Source of the DNA: Haemophilus quentini
GTDB taxonomy: Bacteria > Pseudomonadota > Gammaproteobacteria > Enterobacterales > Pasteurellaceae
DNA: 64,000 bases
Assembly (NCBI GenBank): GCA_001752465.1
Contig: MDJB01000023.1
Coordinates: forward strand, 1-64,000
Reading direction: 5' to 3'
Below are positions 27,496 through 36,188 of this stretch, piece after piece. The notes beneath the pieces were generated by a model. It made no database searches, was not told the origin of the DNA, and saw only the letters and a list, made by a program, of their open reading frames with translations. Position numbers and translations under genes: made by a program. Numbering within the stretch: position 1 is the first letter of the stretch; the number at the start of each line of letters is the position of its first letter.

Positions 27496-29853
27496 TTATT
27501 GAGCGGGTGGATTTGGGTTATCCAATACATCCCAGACGCTTTCTTGTCGAGGTGCGATTTCTGTTTCAGCTGGTGGAGTAGTTGGTGATGGAGAAGTTGT
27601 TGATGTGCCTCCGCAGAAATTTTGCCCATTATTCACCCAAACTGGGATCACTCGATTGCTGTCACAATCCCAGCTGCCATGTTGGGTAATACCAACCCAT
27701 TTCATATTCGCGGGTTTATTTAGCTTCAATTTTTCAATATAAGTATGGCTTAAATAATTTTTATAAATCTGTAATGCGCCTGATGCACCAGTAAGTTTTG
27801 TTTCACCATTATCATCGCGACCAAGCCAAACCGTGCTGATATTTTTTCCATCGATACCCACAAACCAAGTATCACGCGCATCATTTGTTGTCCCTGTTTT
27901 ACCAGCTAAACGTAAATCCGCATAATCATTTTGCAAGCTACGAGCTGTACCACGTTCAACAGTTTGTTGCATCGCAAATAACGTTTGGAATGCGGCTTCT
28001 TGTGGTACCACTTGTTTTGCAGTTTTATCATGTTGATAAATGATATTTCCTTGACGATCCGTAATGGTATCGACGGTCGTGAGGTCAATTCGGCCACCCT
28101 GATTCGCAATGGTTTGATAAAGTTTAGTTACATCATAAGGTGAGATGGTATAAGCCCCGAGTAACATAGCGGGCACTTTTGGAATTTCCACATTATCCCA
28201 TCCCATCGCTTTTTGTGTATCAATGACTTTGCTCAAGCCGACTTTCATCCCAATATTTACAGTTGGAATATTTAAAGAACGCGCTAAGGCATCCATTAAC
28301 ATCACCGAACCGCTATATTTTTTATCATAGTTGCGCGGCTGCCACGGCGGGCTACCTTTAACATTAATCGTAATTGGCTGGTTATTAATTGGGGTATTTA
28401 AACGGAACTGTTCTGGATTCGAAAGTGCGGTCAAATAAATTGATGGTTTAACTAAAGAACCAATCTGACGTTTTGCCATTAATGCGCGATTAAAACCTGC
28501 ATATTGCGTTTGCAACCCCCCCACTACCGCACGAATTTCACCCACACGGTAATCCGCAACAATCATGGCACTTTCTAAATATGGATTTTTCGTTTTCAGT
28601 TGTAGTTGTGAAACTGTATTCACCACTGCATTTTCTGCTTGGGCTTGCTGTTTTAAATCCATCGTAGTGAAAATACGCGCGCCAAGTAAACTGGATATTT
28701 TATGTTCGCCTAGTTCACGACGTAAATCCGCCTGTAAAGTTTGAATAAATGACGGATATTTACGGGAGATTTGTCCTTTTTGTTGAACACCTAAAGGTCG
28801 TTGGCTTAATAATTGGTAAAGTTCATCACCGATCATTTTATGTTCAAGCATGAGCTTTAAAACAACATTACGACGCTCTAAGGCATTCTGAGGATTACGC
28901 CAAGGATTATAAAGTGAAGGGCCTTTGACTATCCCAACTAAAAGTGCAATTTGATCTAAGCTAATTTCACGAATTGAACGGCCAAAATAGAATTGGCTAG
29001 CTAACTCAAAACCATGAATTTGCGTATCGCTATTTTGTCCGAGATAAATTTCATTAAGATAGGTTTCGAGAATACGGTTTTTATCATAACGCCAATCTAA
29101 CACCAGTGACATCAAGGCTTCGTTCGCTTTACGGGTAATCGTACGTTCGCTTGATAAAAATAAATTTTTCACGAGTTGTTGCGTGAGTGTACTACCACCT
29201 TGTACCGTTTGTCCCGCACGGATATTGGTAATTAATGCTCGTATAATCCCCACTGGGTTTATACCATGATGATCATAAAAACGGCGATCTTCCGTTAAAA
29301 TTAAGGCATCAATTAATAAGCGCGGGTAATTTTGTAAAGGAATTGCAAGGCGATCTTCATTATCAGATTCCAACATCGCAATCAATTTTGGCGCAAGGCG
29401 AAACTCATCGATAGCTTTTACTGCAACGAGATCTTCAATTCGATTAAGTTTGTTATCGACAAAGCGTAAACGTAAAACTCGTTGTGGTTCTGGTTTATCA
29501 GGGAAAGGGAAAGCTCGACGAAGAACCACAATGGTATCATCTTCCAATTTGAAATCGCCTGGTGCGGCTACCATGGTTGTCTGGCGATATTCGTTATCTA
29601 ATAAAATTTGAATCACTTCATCGAAAGCGAGATTATCTGAAATTTTCACACTTTCAATACGGCTATACACTTCAGCGGGCAAACGCCAAATTTGCCCATC
29701 CATTTTTGAACGGATTTGCCAATCTAAATATCCGCCATAAAACACGGTTAATATCGCACCAGTAAACGCGACTTTTAATAGAAAGCTTTTGAAAGAACGG
29801 CGTTTTTTAGGTGTTTTTTCTTCGGGATTTTTTTGAACGTTTTCGGTGGTCAT
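27496..29853 (-). CDS. mrcB: Penicillin-binding protein 1B
   Basis: A bifunctional class A PBP that polymerises and cross-links peptidoglycan. The 785-aa product has a short cytoplasmic N-terminus rich in K/R, a membrane anchor at about residues 27-45, and a UB2H-like domain. A GT51 glycosyltransferase domain follows, with its catalytic Glu in EDRRFYDHHGI near 192. The transpeptidase domain has Ser in GSLVKP (SXXK) and KTGT near 655. The C-terminal tail is proline-rich. yacL and erpA lie just upstream in the same direction with spacings of 6 and 1 bases, so the three may share a transcript. Confidence 0.96.
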   Translation of the reverse strand: MTTENVQKNPEEKTPKKRRSFKSFLLKVAFTGAILTVFYGGYLDWQIRSKMDGQIWRLPAEVYSRIESVKISDNLAFDEVIQILLDNEYRQTTMVAAPGDFKLEDDTIVVLRRAFPFPDKPEPQRVLRLRFVDNKLNRIEDLVAVKAIDEFRLAPKLIAMLESDNEDRLAIPLQNYPRLLIDALILTEDRRFYDHHGINPVGIIRALITNIRAGQTVQGGSTLTQQLVKNLFLSSERTITRKANEALMSLVLDWRYDKNRILETYLNEIYLGQNSDTQIHGFELASQFYFGRSIREISLDQIALLVGIVKGPSLYNPWRNPQNALERRNVVLKLMLEHKMIGDELYQLLSQRPLGVQQKGQISRKYPSFIQTLQADLRRELGEHKISSLLGARIFTTMDLKQQAQAENAVVNTVSQLQLKTKNPYLESAMIVADYRVGEIRAVVGGLQTQYAGFNRALMAKRQIGSLVKPSIYLTALSNPEQFRLNTPINNQPITINVKGSPPWQPRNYDKKYSGSVMLMDALARSLNIPTVNIGMKVGLSKVIDTQKAMGWDNVEIPKVPAMLLGAYTISPYDVTKLYQTIANQGGRIDLTTVDTITDRQGNIIYQHDKTAKQVVPQEAAFQTLFAMQQTVERGTARSLQNDYADLRLAGKTGTTNDARDTWFVGIDGKNISTVWLGRDDNGETKLTGASGALQIYKNYLSHTYIEKLKLNKPANMKWVGITQHGSWDCDSNRVIPVWVNNGQNFCGGTSTTSPSPTTPPAETEIAPRQESVWDVLDNPNPPAQ

Positions 29854-29859
29854 AGTCGG

Positions 29860-30213
29860 TTAAGAGATAAAATCAACATAAGCTTTGAGGAAATGGATAA
29901 AATCTTGCGTGCCACAAAAAGCAATGCTTTCTTCATCATAATAATGAAAATCATCTTCCAAAATTTCATCTGTTTCAATGGCGAGATTATTCGCTCGAAC
30001 CATTACTTCATCAGCATCTAAAAACAATGTATATTCTGCGCCAATTAAGATATTTTCTTGATTTTCAGAGAGTGATTGCGCAGTAGAAAGTGCGGTCAAA
30101 ATCGCCTTTGGATTTGACCGCACTTCAGTATTGAACCAGTTAGCAAGGGCAATGTGTTCCATCGAACATTTTACGGATATATTGCCTTGATAATGTGTAA
30201 ATTGAAAATCCAT
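29860..30213 (-). CDS. yacL: UPF0231/YacL-family protein
   Basis: A 117-aa acidic cytoplasmic protein matching E. coli YacL (UPF0231), whose function is not known. The conserved blocks are AEYTLFLDADEVMVRAN and the DFHYYDEESIAFCG segment. I start at ATG 30213 (MDFQFTHYQG); a longer frame from 30258 overlaps erpA and adds 15 residues that do not look like the family. An inverted uptake-signal pair (30088-30125) lies in the middle of the coding sequence. Confidence 0.85.
   Translation of the reverse strand: MDFQFTHYQGNISVKCSMEHIALANWFNTEVRSNPKAILTALSTAQSLSENQENILIGAEYTLFLDADEVMVRANNLAIETDEILEDDFHYYDEESIAFCGTQDFIHFLKAYVDFIS
30088..30125. repeat. Inverted uptake-signal pair inside yacL
   Basis: AAGTGCGGTCAAA (30088-30100) and its complement TTTGACCGCACTT (30113-30125) form a 13-bp perfect inverted repeat with a 12-base loop, extending beyond the 9-bp signal. 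It is fully within coding sequence. Confidence 0.85.
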
Positions 30214-30214
30214 T

Positions 30215-30559
30215 TTAGATACTAAAGGATGAACCACAGCCACAAGTGCTGGTAGCATTTGGATTATTTACAGTAAAGCGTGAACCTTCTAAACCTTCTG
30301 TGTAATCGACGGTACCACCGATTAAATACTGTAAACTCATTGGGTCAATCACAAGTTGAACCCCTGATTTTTCAATGGTTAAATCGCCCTCATTCACTTT
30401 TTCATCAAAAGTAAAACCATATTGGAAACCGCTACAGCCCCCCCCCGTGATATACACGCGTAATTTCAAATTAATATTTTCTTCTTCGCTGATTAAACTT
30501 TTTACTTTATTCGCTGCTGCATCAGTAAATGTCAATGGTACTGCAATGTTATCTGTCAT
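30215..30559 (-). CDS. erpA: Iron-sulfur cluster insertion protein ErpA
   Basis: ErpA is an A-type carrier that delivers Fe-S clusters to apo-proteins such as IspG and IspH. The 114-aa product has the three conserved cysteines: Cys42 in GGCSGFQYG, and Cys106 and Cys108 in [10 protein letters not shown] at the C-terminus. Length and ending are typical. It is divergent from map and lies one base before yacL. Confidence 0.96.
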   Translation of the reverse strand: MTDNIAVPLTFTDAAANKVKSLISEEENINLKLRVYITGGGCSGFQYGFTFDEKVNEGDLTIEKSGVQLVIDPMSLQYLIGGTVDYTEGLEGSRFTVNNPNATSTCGCGSSFSI

Positions 30560-30696
30560 AATTATTTCCCGCTTCCCGAAAATTTGAATTCCGTTATTAT
30601 CTAATAACCATTTACTCCATTCAAGTGTAATCCAGTTTTTTCCTAGAAATCGTGCTATAATCTAGCAAAATTTTTTTTCAAAAAAGGTGAAATAAA

Positions 30697-31503
30697 ATGG
30701 CTATTCCAATTAGAACAGAAAAAGAAATTGTAAAACTACGTGAGGCCTGCAAATTGGCTTCGGATGTGCTGGTGATGATTGAACCCTACGTAAAAGCAGG
30801 TGTAACTACTGGTGAACTTGATCGAATTTGCCATGAATATATGGTGAATGAACAAAAGGTTATTCCCGCTTGTTTGAATTATCATGGTTTCCCAAAGGCT
30901 ACCTGTATTTCCATTAACGAAGTCGTCTGTCACGGTATTCCAAGTGACGAGAAAGTGCTTAAAAATGGCGATATTGTGAATATTGATGTCACGGTGATTA
31001 AAGACGGTTATTTTGGTGATAACTCAAAAATGTATATCGTGGGCGGCGAAACGAATATTCGTAGTAAAAAATTAGTGGAAGCTGCACAGGAAGCACTATA
31101 CGTGGGATTGCGCACAGTAAAACCAGGTATTCGTTTAAATGAAATAGGTAAAGCCGTGCAAAAATATACTGAAAGTCAAACTTTCAGCGTTGTGCGTGAA
31201 TATTGCGGACATGGTGTCGGTACGGAATTTCACTGCGAACCTCAAGTATTGCATTATTATGCAGATGATGGTAGTGTGATTTTAAAACCTGGCATGGTGT
31301 TTACCATTGAGCCAATGATTAACGCGGGTAAAAAAGAAGTGCGTGTTATGGGAGATGGTTGGACAGTAAAAACCAAAGATCGCAGCCATTCAGCACAATA
31401 TGAACATCAACTTGTTGTGACAGAAACTGGTTGTGAAGTAATGACTATTCGTGATGAAGAAATTGCAGAAGGTCGAATCTCACGGATTATGGTGAATGTG
31501 TAA
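30697..31503 (+). CDS. map: Methionine aminopeptidase, type I
   Basis: Map removes the initiator methionine from nascent proteins. The 268-aa product has the pita-bread fold and its five metal ligands in order: Asp in NIDVTVIKDG, Asp in GYFGDNSKM, His in GHGVGTEFHC, Glu in FTIEPMI and Glu in YEHQLV. It is a short type Ia enzyme without an N-terminal zinc region. An AAAGGTG site precedes the start, and a strong bidirectional terminator follows. Confidence 0.97.
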   Translation: MAIPIRTEKEIVKLREACKLASDVLVMIEPYVKAGVTTGELDRICHEYMVNEQKVIPACLNYHGFPKATCISINEVVCHGIPSDEKVLKNGDIVNIDVTVIKDGYFGDNSKMYIVGGETNIRSKKLVEAAQEALYVGLRTVKPGIRLNEIGKAVQKYTESQTFSVVREYCGHGVGTEFHCEPQVLHYYADDGSVILKPGMVFTIEPMINAGKKEVRVMGDGWTVKTKDRSHSAQYEHQLVVTETGCEVMTIRDEEIAEGRISRIMVNV

Positions 31504-31523
31504 TTGGCATAAAATTATAAGAT

Positions 31524-31550
31524 AAGGGCGTAGATATACGCCCTTTTTTC
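31524..31550. terminator. Convergent terminator between map and torD
   Basis: A 9-bp perfect stem AAGGGCGTA / TACGCCCTT with a 4-base loop is followed by TTTTTC. It ends map and, in the other direction, follows the torD-like gene. Confidence 0.85.
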
Positions 31551-32126
31551 TTAAAATTCTTTCTCAAAAAACTCCACTAATAATGAAATTAATGCAGGGT
31601 AGAATTCTGTTTTCAATGGCACTTTTTCTGCTTTCTCAAGTAGTTGAGGTATCCAACTGAGCAGTACAACGTTAATAAATTGTTGCTGTTCTGCATGAGA
31701 GCCTGTTTCAATCAGCTTTATTAAAATGCTGATTAAAATACTAATGTGATCGCTTGGTTCATTATGATCTCGATTAATTGATACTTGGTAATGAGCCATC
31801 CAATTATCGACTAGTGCCAATGCTTGATCTAATGCTTGCCCTTCTAGATAAGCTGATAAATAAGGAATTGCACTTAATTTGCCTTCAAGTAAAAAACAAT
31901 GAGTAAAATCCGCTGCCAACTCTAAACGCAAAGAATCTTGTGGTTGAAGTGCGGTGCTAATTTTCGTTGTTTTTTCTTGAAATCCTAGTTCATCTAGAAA
32001 TTCAAAAAGGCTATCAAAACCACCCGATTGATAATTGACAATTTGTTCCTCAGTCAGCTCTCTGCTTAACAGAGAGCCTATCCATTGGTAAATAAATTGC
32101 CGTTCTTGGTTAGTTAAATCAAGCAT
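31551..32126 (-). CDS. torD: TorD-family chaperone
   Basis: TorD proteins bind the twin-arginine leader of a molybdoenzyme and hold it until cofactor is inserted. The 191-aa all-helical product has the family features: a central hydrophobic and acidic core, and a conserved DHIS segment in EPSDHISIL near 141-149. I start at ATG 32126, whose ATGCTTGA overlaps the torZ stop by 8 bases, so the two are translationally coupled. A longer frame from 32183 lies wholly inside torZ. Its place right after torZ identifies the client. Confidence 0.85.
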   Translation of the reverse strand: MLDLTNQERQFIYQWIGSLLSRELTEEQIVNYQSGGFDSLFEFLDELGFQEKTTKISTALQPQDSLRLELAADFTHCFLLEGKLSAIPYLSAYLEGQALDQALALVDNWMAHYQVSINRDHNEPSDHISILISILIKLIETGSHAEQQQFINVVLLSWIPQLLEKAEKVPLKTEFYPALISLLVEFFEKEF

Positions 32127-34578
32127 TCTCAATTGCTCCAGTAAAACCGTTTGGTTTTGGTGCAACACCGTGGAATTTCTCAATATTGACTAAACATGTA
32201 TTGGCTGAAACTGCTTGGGCAAGCATAGAACTTCCAATATCCAATGTCATTGTATTTGGATCGCCATAGGTATCAATCGCGCCAATTTCTGCGCTTTCAG
32301 GTGAATACCAAGCCCCTTCTTGCAAGCGCACAACGCCACTTGGGAAGTTATCTGATAAATGTGCACCCACAATCGCTTGACCACGGTCATTAAATACACG
32401 AACAAGATCTCCGTGTTGAATACCTAATTTATGTGCATCTTGCGGATTCATAAATAAAGGCTCACGTCCTTGAATACTATAAGTTTCGCGCAGATCTTTT
32501 GATTCACACAATTGAGAGTGTAAGCGCTTATCTGGGTGAGCTGATTGTAGCCAGAAAGAAAACTCGTTGGATTTAGGTCCTCCGTGCGAACGTTCTGCTT
32601 TTTCAAACCACATTGGATGGCCTTTACAATCTTCATAACCAAAAGACGCAATTTTATTGCTGTAAATTTCAATGAAACCTGATGGTGTACCTAGCGCATG
32701 AAGTTCTGGATCATCACGGAAATCAGCATGACGAACCCAAGGTTTACCTTCTGGGAACATCACATAACCTTTTTTCCAGAATTCATCAAAGGCTGGCATT
32801 TCAAATTTCCCTTGATTTTCTTTACGACAATCTTCATAAAGGCTGCGAACCCATTCTATTTCGTCCATATTGCGACAATATTCTTTTTCTTTACCAAAAC
32901 GACGGCAAAGTTCTTTGAAGATCTCAAAGTCTGGACGAGATTGATAAAGTGGATCAACGAGTTTTTGCATCGCAATGACACCGCGATTGCTGTAAGAACC
33001 ATAAGCATCAATATCGTTACGTTCGAATGGCGTACAAGCTGGTAAGACAATATCAGAGAAACGACAAGTTGCAGTCCAGCTATAATTGATGGAGACAATG
33101 GTTTCTAATTCTCGAAACGCTTTTTTCATTTTGTTGCGTTCAGAATGACGATGCCAATGGTTACAGCCAGTAAAAATAGCCATTTTATAAGGTGCATAAA
33201 CAACTTTTCCGCCATTATAGTTAATGGTTTTCCCTGGTTGTAATAAGGAATCCGTAATACGTGCGCAAGGCAATACAGCACTATAATCTTTATAATCTGT
33301 GTTATCGTATTTTGGTTTTTGACCTTCATCTAAGTTAAGCGGGAATGCACCAGGCATTGCTGCACCAGATTCAGGAATACCAATTGAACTATAGTGGTGA
33401 GCATAGCTAATGCCGCCACCTGGTAAACCAATTTGACCAAGCATTGAAGCAAGAACGGCTCCCATCCAATAAGGTTGTTCACCATGTTGTTGGCGTTGAA
33501 TCGCCCAACCGAAAATAAGTTGAGTACGTTTTCCAGCCAACATTTTTGCAAATTCACGAATACGATCTGCGGAAATTCCACAAATTTTTTCTGCCCATTC
33601 TGGGGTTTTAGCAACTTTATCTTCTGTTTCACCTAATAGGTAAGGGACAAATTTTTCGAAACCAATGGTATAAGTATCAATAAATTTTTTATCGTACAGA
33701 TTTTTTGTATAAAGCTCATAGGCAAGCGCCAACATAAACGACACATCAGTTTGTGGATTAATGTATTGGCTTTCACAGTTCAAATAATTTTGAGTTTTGC
33801 TTTTTACTGGGTCAATACTTATCACATTTACTTGTTTATTCGCTACTTTTGCTTTGAGTTGTTCCAAATAAGCATAGGCTTCGTGGGTTTCACAGTTCCA
33901 ACCTACTTGTAAATTTTTCACAGGATCACTTGCCCAGAAAATGATATTTTCACTTTCTTTTAAAATCACTTCCCATGAAGTGCCTTGTGAATAAACTTCT
34001 GTTGAGCCTAACACATAAGGCAAAATAGTTTGCCCCGCGCCAGTCGAGTAGTCACCAGCGGTGCTTACGCTATGACCATGCATACTAATTGCGCGAATCA
34101 TGTGATTACCACAGCTATGGAATTGACCCGTTGAACGCCAGCCTACATTACCTGTATGTAATGCCCAAGGGCCGTAATTTTTCTGAATACGTTCTAGTTC
34201 TTCATAGAATAAATCCAACGCCTCATCCCAAGTAACACGTACAAAACGATTATCACCACGAGAAGTGCGGTCGCTTTTTTCCCTGTTTTTTAACCAATCT
34301 AAGCGTACCATTGGATAGCGAATACGAGATTCACTATAAATTAATCCTTTTATACCTTTGATCATTTCCGTTGGATATTTATCTAACTCGAAAGGTTTTA
34401 CATCAATGACACGGCCATTTTCCACTTTGGCACGAATGGCGCCCCAATGTGAGCCAGTTATTTTCCATTGTGTAATATCTTCATTTTCGAGTGTTTTTGC
34501 GACAAGCCAATTTGGCATTGCACAAGCTGCGCCCATAAGCGACATATTTTTTAAAAATTCACGACGAGTTTGTAGCAT
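32119..34578 (-). CDS. torZ: Periplasmic molybdenum S/N-oxide reductase (TorZ/MtsZ)
   Basis: An 819-aa bis-MGD enzyme of the DMSO reductase family. The Tat leader shows TRREFLK at residues 4-10. The molybdenum ligand is Ser178 in [11 protein letters not shown]. There is no N-terminal 4Fe-4S cysteine motif, as expected for TorA/BisC-type enzymes that take electrons from a c-type cytochrome. In H. influenzae this protein has been described as MtsZ, reducing methionine sulfoxide and other S-oxides (from memory). It lies 12 bases after torY. A conserved FNR site heads the operon, and the modABC genes in the same window supply its metal. Confidence 0.93.
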   Translation of the reverse strand: MLQTRREFLKNMSLMGAACAMPNWLVAKTLENEDITQWKITGSHWGAIRAKVENGRVIDVKPFELDKYPTEMIKGIKGLIYSESRIRYPMVRLDWLKNREKSDRTSRGDNRFVRVTWDEALDLFYEELERIQKNYGPWALHTGNVGWRSTGQFHSCGNHMIRAISMHGHSVSTAGDYSTGAGQTILPYVLGSTEVYSQGTSWEVILKESENIIFWASDPVKNLQVGWNCETHEAYAYLEQLKAKVANKQVNVISIDPVKSKTQNYLNCESQYINPQTDVSFMLALAYELYTKNLYDKKFIDTYTIGFEKFVPYLLGETEDKVAKTPEWAEKICGISADRIREFAKMLAGKRTQLIFGWAIQRQQHGEQPYWMGAVLASMLGQIGLPGGGISYAHHYSSIGIPESGAAMPGAFPLNLDEGQKPKYDNTDYKDYSAVLPCARITDSLLQPGKTINYNGGKVVYAPYKMAIFTGCNHWHRHSERNKMKKAFRELETIVSINYSWTATCRFSDIVLPACTPFERNDIDAYGSYSNRGVIAMQKLVDPLYQSRPDFEIFKELCRRFGKEKEYCRNMDEIEWVRSLYEDCRKENQGKFEMPAFDEFWKKGYVMFPEGKPWVRHADFRDDPELHALGTPSGFIEIYSNKIASFGYEDCKGHPMWFEKAERSHGGPKSNEFSFWLQSAHPDKRLHSQLCESKDLRETYSIQGREPLFMNPQDAHKLGIQHGDLVRVFNDRGQAIVGAHLSDNFPSGVVRLQEGAWYSPESAEIGAIDTYGDPNTMTLDIGSSMLAQAVSANTCLVNIEKFHGVAPKPNGFTGAIENA

Positions 34579-34590
34579 ACTAAAAATCTC

Positions 34591-35766
34591 CTATTTCGCT
34601 TCATTATGTTGCGCATCAAAATCTGATGAATGAAGTTGTAAATAACGTAATACTTCTTTGCCTGTTTGTTCATCAATGTTGGTAAATCCAACCATTCCTT
34701 TAAATAAACCAATCCAAGTATTGGAATCAAAATGATTAACTTGTGGTTGGCGGTGACAAGTACTACATTGCGTTTTATAGGTGTTTTCTGCACTTTGCCA
34801 TACGGCATCAATATTATTGATTAATTGATTTGGTGCAATCCAAGCTGAAAGTTTCACTTTTTGCCATTCAAGGCCAGTAAGTGGATCTTCTTTCGTTTCT
34901 AGTACATCAAAGTGCGGTTCAGATTGCATAAATTCTTTTGTGAGCACGGCATCAGTAATATTTTTCGCAAATTGGTTATACCAAATACGACCAAAACCTT
35001 TGTTTTTACGCCACATATTTAGTTCAACTTGATCTGCTTTTCCTGTTGATTTTGCCATATTAATCGGTGTCGCTGTTTCAAGTGTACCAATTTGTTGAGT
35101 TAAGGCTTCATCACTAAACACTGCCACACTGCCTTTCGCATAATAGGTTTGTGATGGTGTTAAATTTGTAGTGACTAAGTCTTCAAATTTAGAAGCATTC
35201 GCATCGCTTTGTGTTTTAGCTGGAAGATGGTGGGCAATGCCTTTATGGCAATCCATACAACTTTGGTTGCGCTCTGCTGCTGGTTTCATCGCTTTTTGAG
35301 CAGCTTTTGACATTTTGTCGAAATCCATTCGTTCATAATTATGGCATGCTTTACACTCTTTTGAACCATTTGCAGCAAAACGATCCCATTCACGTTTAGC
35401 CATTTCTGCACGATGTTGTTCAAAGCTACCTTCATCCTTAAATTTGCCAGTAAATTCCGCAAAAACTTCTCTGCTTGCTTGCATTTTGCGAGCAAACTTA
35501 TCGGTTTTTTCATGTGGAACATGGCAATCAGAACAAGTTGCTCGAACTCCACTGTTATTTTTCCAGTGAACGGTTTGTTTAAGTTCTTCAAAAGGTTGTT
35601 GCATCGTGTGGCAGCTTACACAAAATTCTTCTTTGCTTGTAATATCCATCACATTATTGAATTGTTGCCAGCTAATCGCCCCAGCAATAAAGCCGAGTGT
35701 GACTAACAAGCCAAAACCAATACGGTTAGAAGGCTTTAAGAAAAAAGCCTTAATTTTATTTTTCAT
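34591..35766 (-). CDS. torY: Pentaheme c-type cytochrome TorY
   Basis: A NapC/NirT-type membrane-anchored quinol dehydrogenase that passes electrons to TorZ. The 391-aa product has an N-terminal anchor (about residues 16-34). Five CXXCH heme sites follow: CVSCH, CSDCH, CKACH and CMDCH in the first 175 residues, and CSTCH near 339 in the C-terminal domain. Four plus one hemes is the TorC/TorY plan. The torE-like gene lies upstream and torZ downstream. Confidence 0.94.
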   Translation of the reverse strand: MKNKIKAFFLKPSNRIGFGLLVTLGFIAGAISWQQFNNVMDITSKEEFCVSCHTMQQPFEELKQTVHWKNNSGVRATCSDCHVPHEKTDKFARKMQASREVFAEFTGKFKDEGSFEQHRAEMAKREWDRFAANGSKECKACHNYERMDFDKMSKAAQKAMKPAAERNQSCMDCHKGIAHHLPAKTQSDANASKFEDLVTTNLTPSQTYYAKGSVAVFSDEALTQQIGTLETATPINMAKSTGKADQVELNMWRKNKGFGRIWYNQFAKNITDAVLTKEFMQSEPHFDVLETKEDPLTGLEWQKVKLSAWIAPNQLINNIDAVWQSAENTYKTQCSTCHRQPQVNHFDSNTWIGLFKGMVGFTNIDEQTGKEVLRYLQLHSSDFDAQHNEAK

Positions 35767-35793
35767 TAGCTTCTCCTGAAATAAAAATGAAAT

Positions 35794-35955
35794 TTATGCG
35801 CTCGGCAAGCCGATAACAAACATTTGTAAAAACCAAACGATAAAGCCATAAATACCAACGCTCACGGCCATACCAAGCGGTAAAATGACAAAAAGTAATA
35901 AGAGCAATTTCCCTATTTCAGACGTCGATTCTGAAGAATGGTTTAAGCTATCCAT
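35794..35955 (-). CDS. torE: TorE/NapE-family small membrane protein
   Basis: A 53-aa protein with a charged N-terminus and one long hydrophobic segment (about residues 16-45), ending GLPSA. It resembles the TorE/NapE family that accompanies periplasmic Tor and Nap reductases; the role is unknown. A strong GGGGGAA ribosome-binding site lies 5 bases before ATG 35955. It is the first gene of the torEYZD operon, 27 bases ahead of torY. Confidence 0.8.
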   Translation of the reverse strand: MDSLNHSSESTSEIGKLLLLLFVILPLGMAVSVGIYGFIVWFLQMFVIGLPSA

Positions 35956-35991
35956 TATGTTCCCCCACTTATAGATAAATAAAAAATTTGT

Positions 35992-36033
35992 ATTCTAGTT
36001 GATCTTAGATATGATTTCTTTGATCTATCTCAA
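35992..36033 (-). promoter_or_regulatory. FNR-dependent promoter of the tor operon
   Basis: Read leftward, -10 TAGAAT (complement of 35992-35997) predicts a start at 35985. TTGATCTATCTCAA (36020-36033), an FNR site with one mismatch, is then centred at exactly -41.5, the classical class II position. No -35 consensus is present, as expected for FNR-activated promoters. Confidence 0.75.
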
Positions 36034-36049
36034 ATTTAAAAGATATGAA

Positions 36050-36065
36050 TACCTATAAATAGGTG
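36050..36065. promoter_or_regulatory. NarP-type 7-2-7 heptamer pair
   Basis: TACCTAT-AA-ATAGGTG consists of two inverted heptamers (consensus TACYYMT) separated by two bases, the arrangement bound by NarP. The only mismatch is the last base. Its centre is about -72 from the predicted tor start, and 125 bases upstream of the divergent glnD. Confidence 0.6.
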
Positions 36066-36188
36066 TGCTTGGTTTAACGGACTGAAAATTAAGCAAAATT
36101 TATCTTCGATAGTATCTTAAGAAAAAATCCTATTGGCTTCGTTTTTATTTATAATAAAGCCACTTAAAACCACTAAAAGACAATCAAA

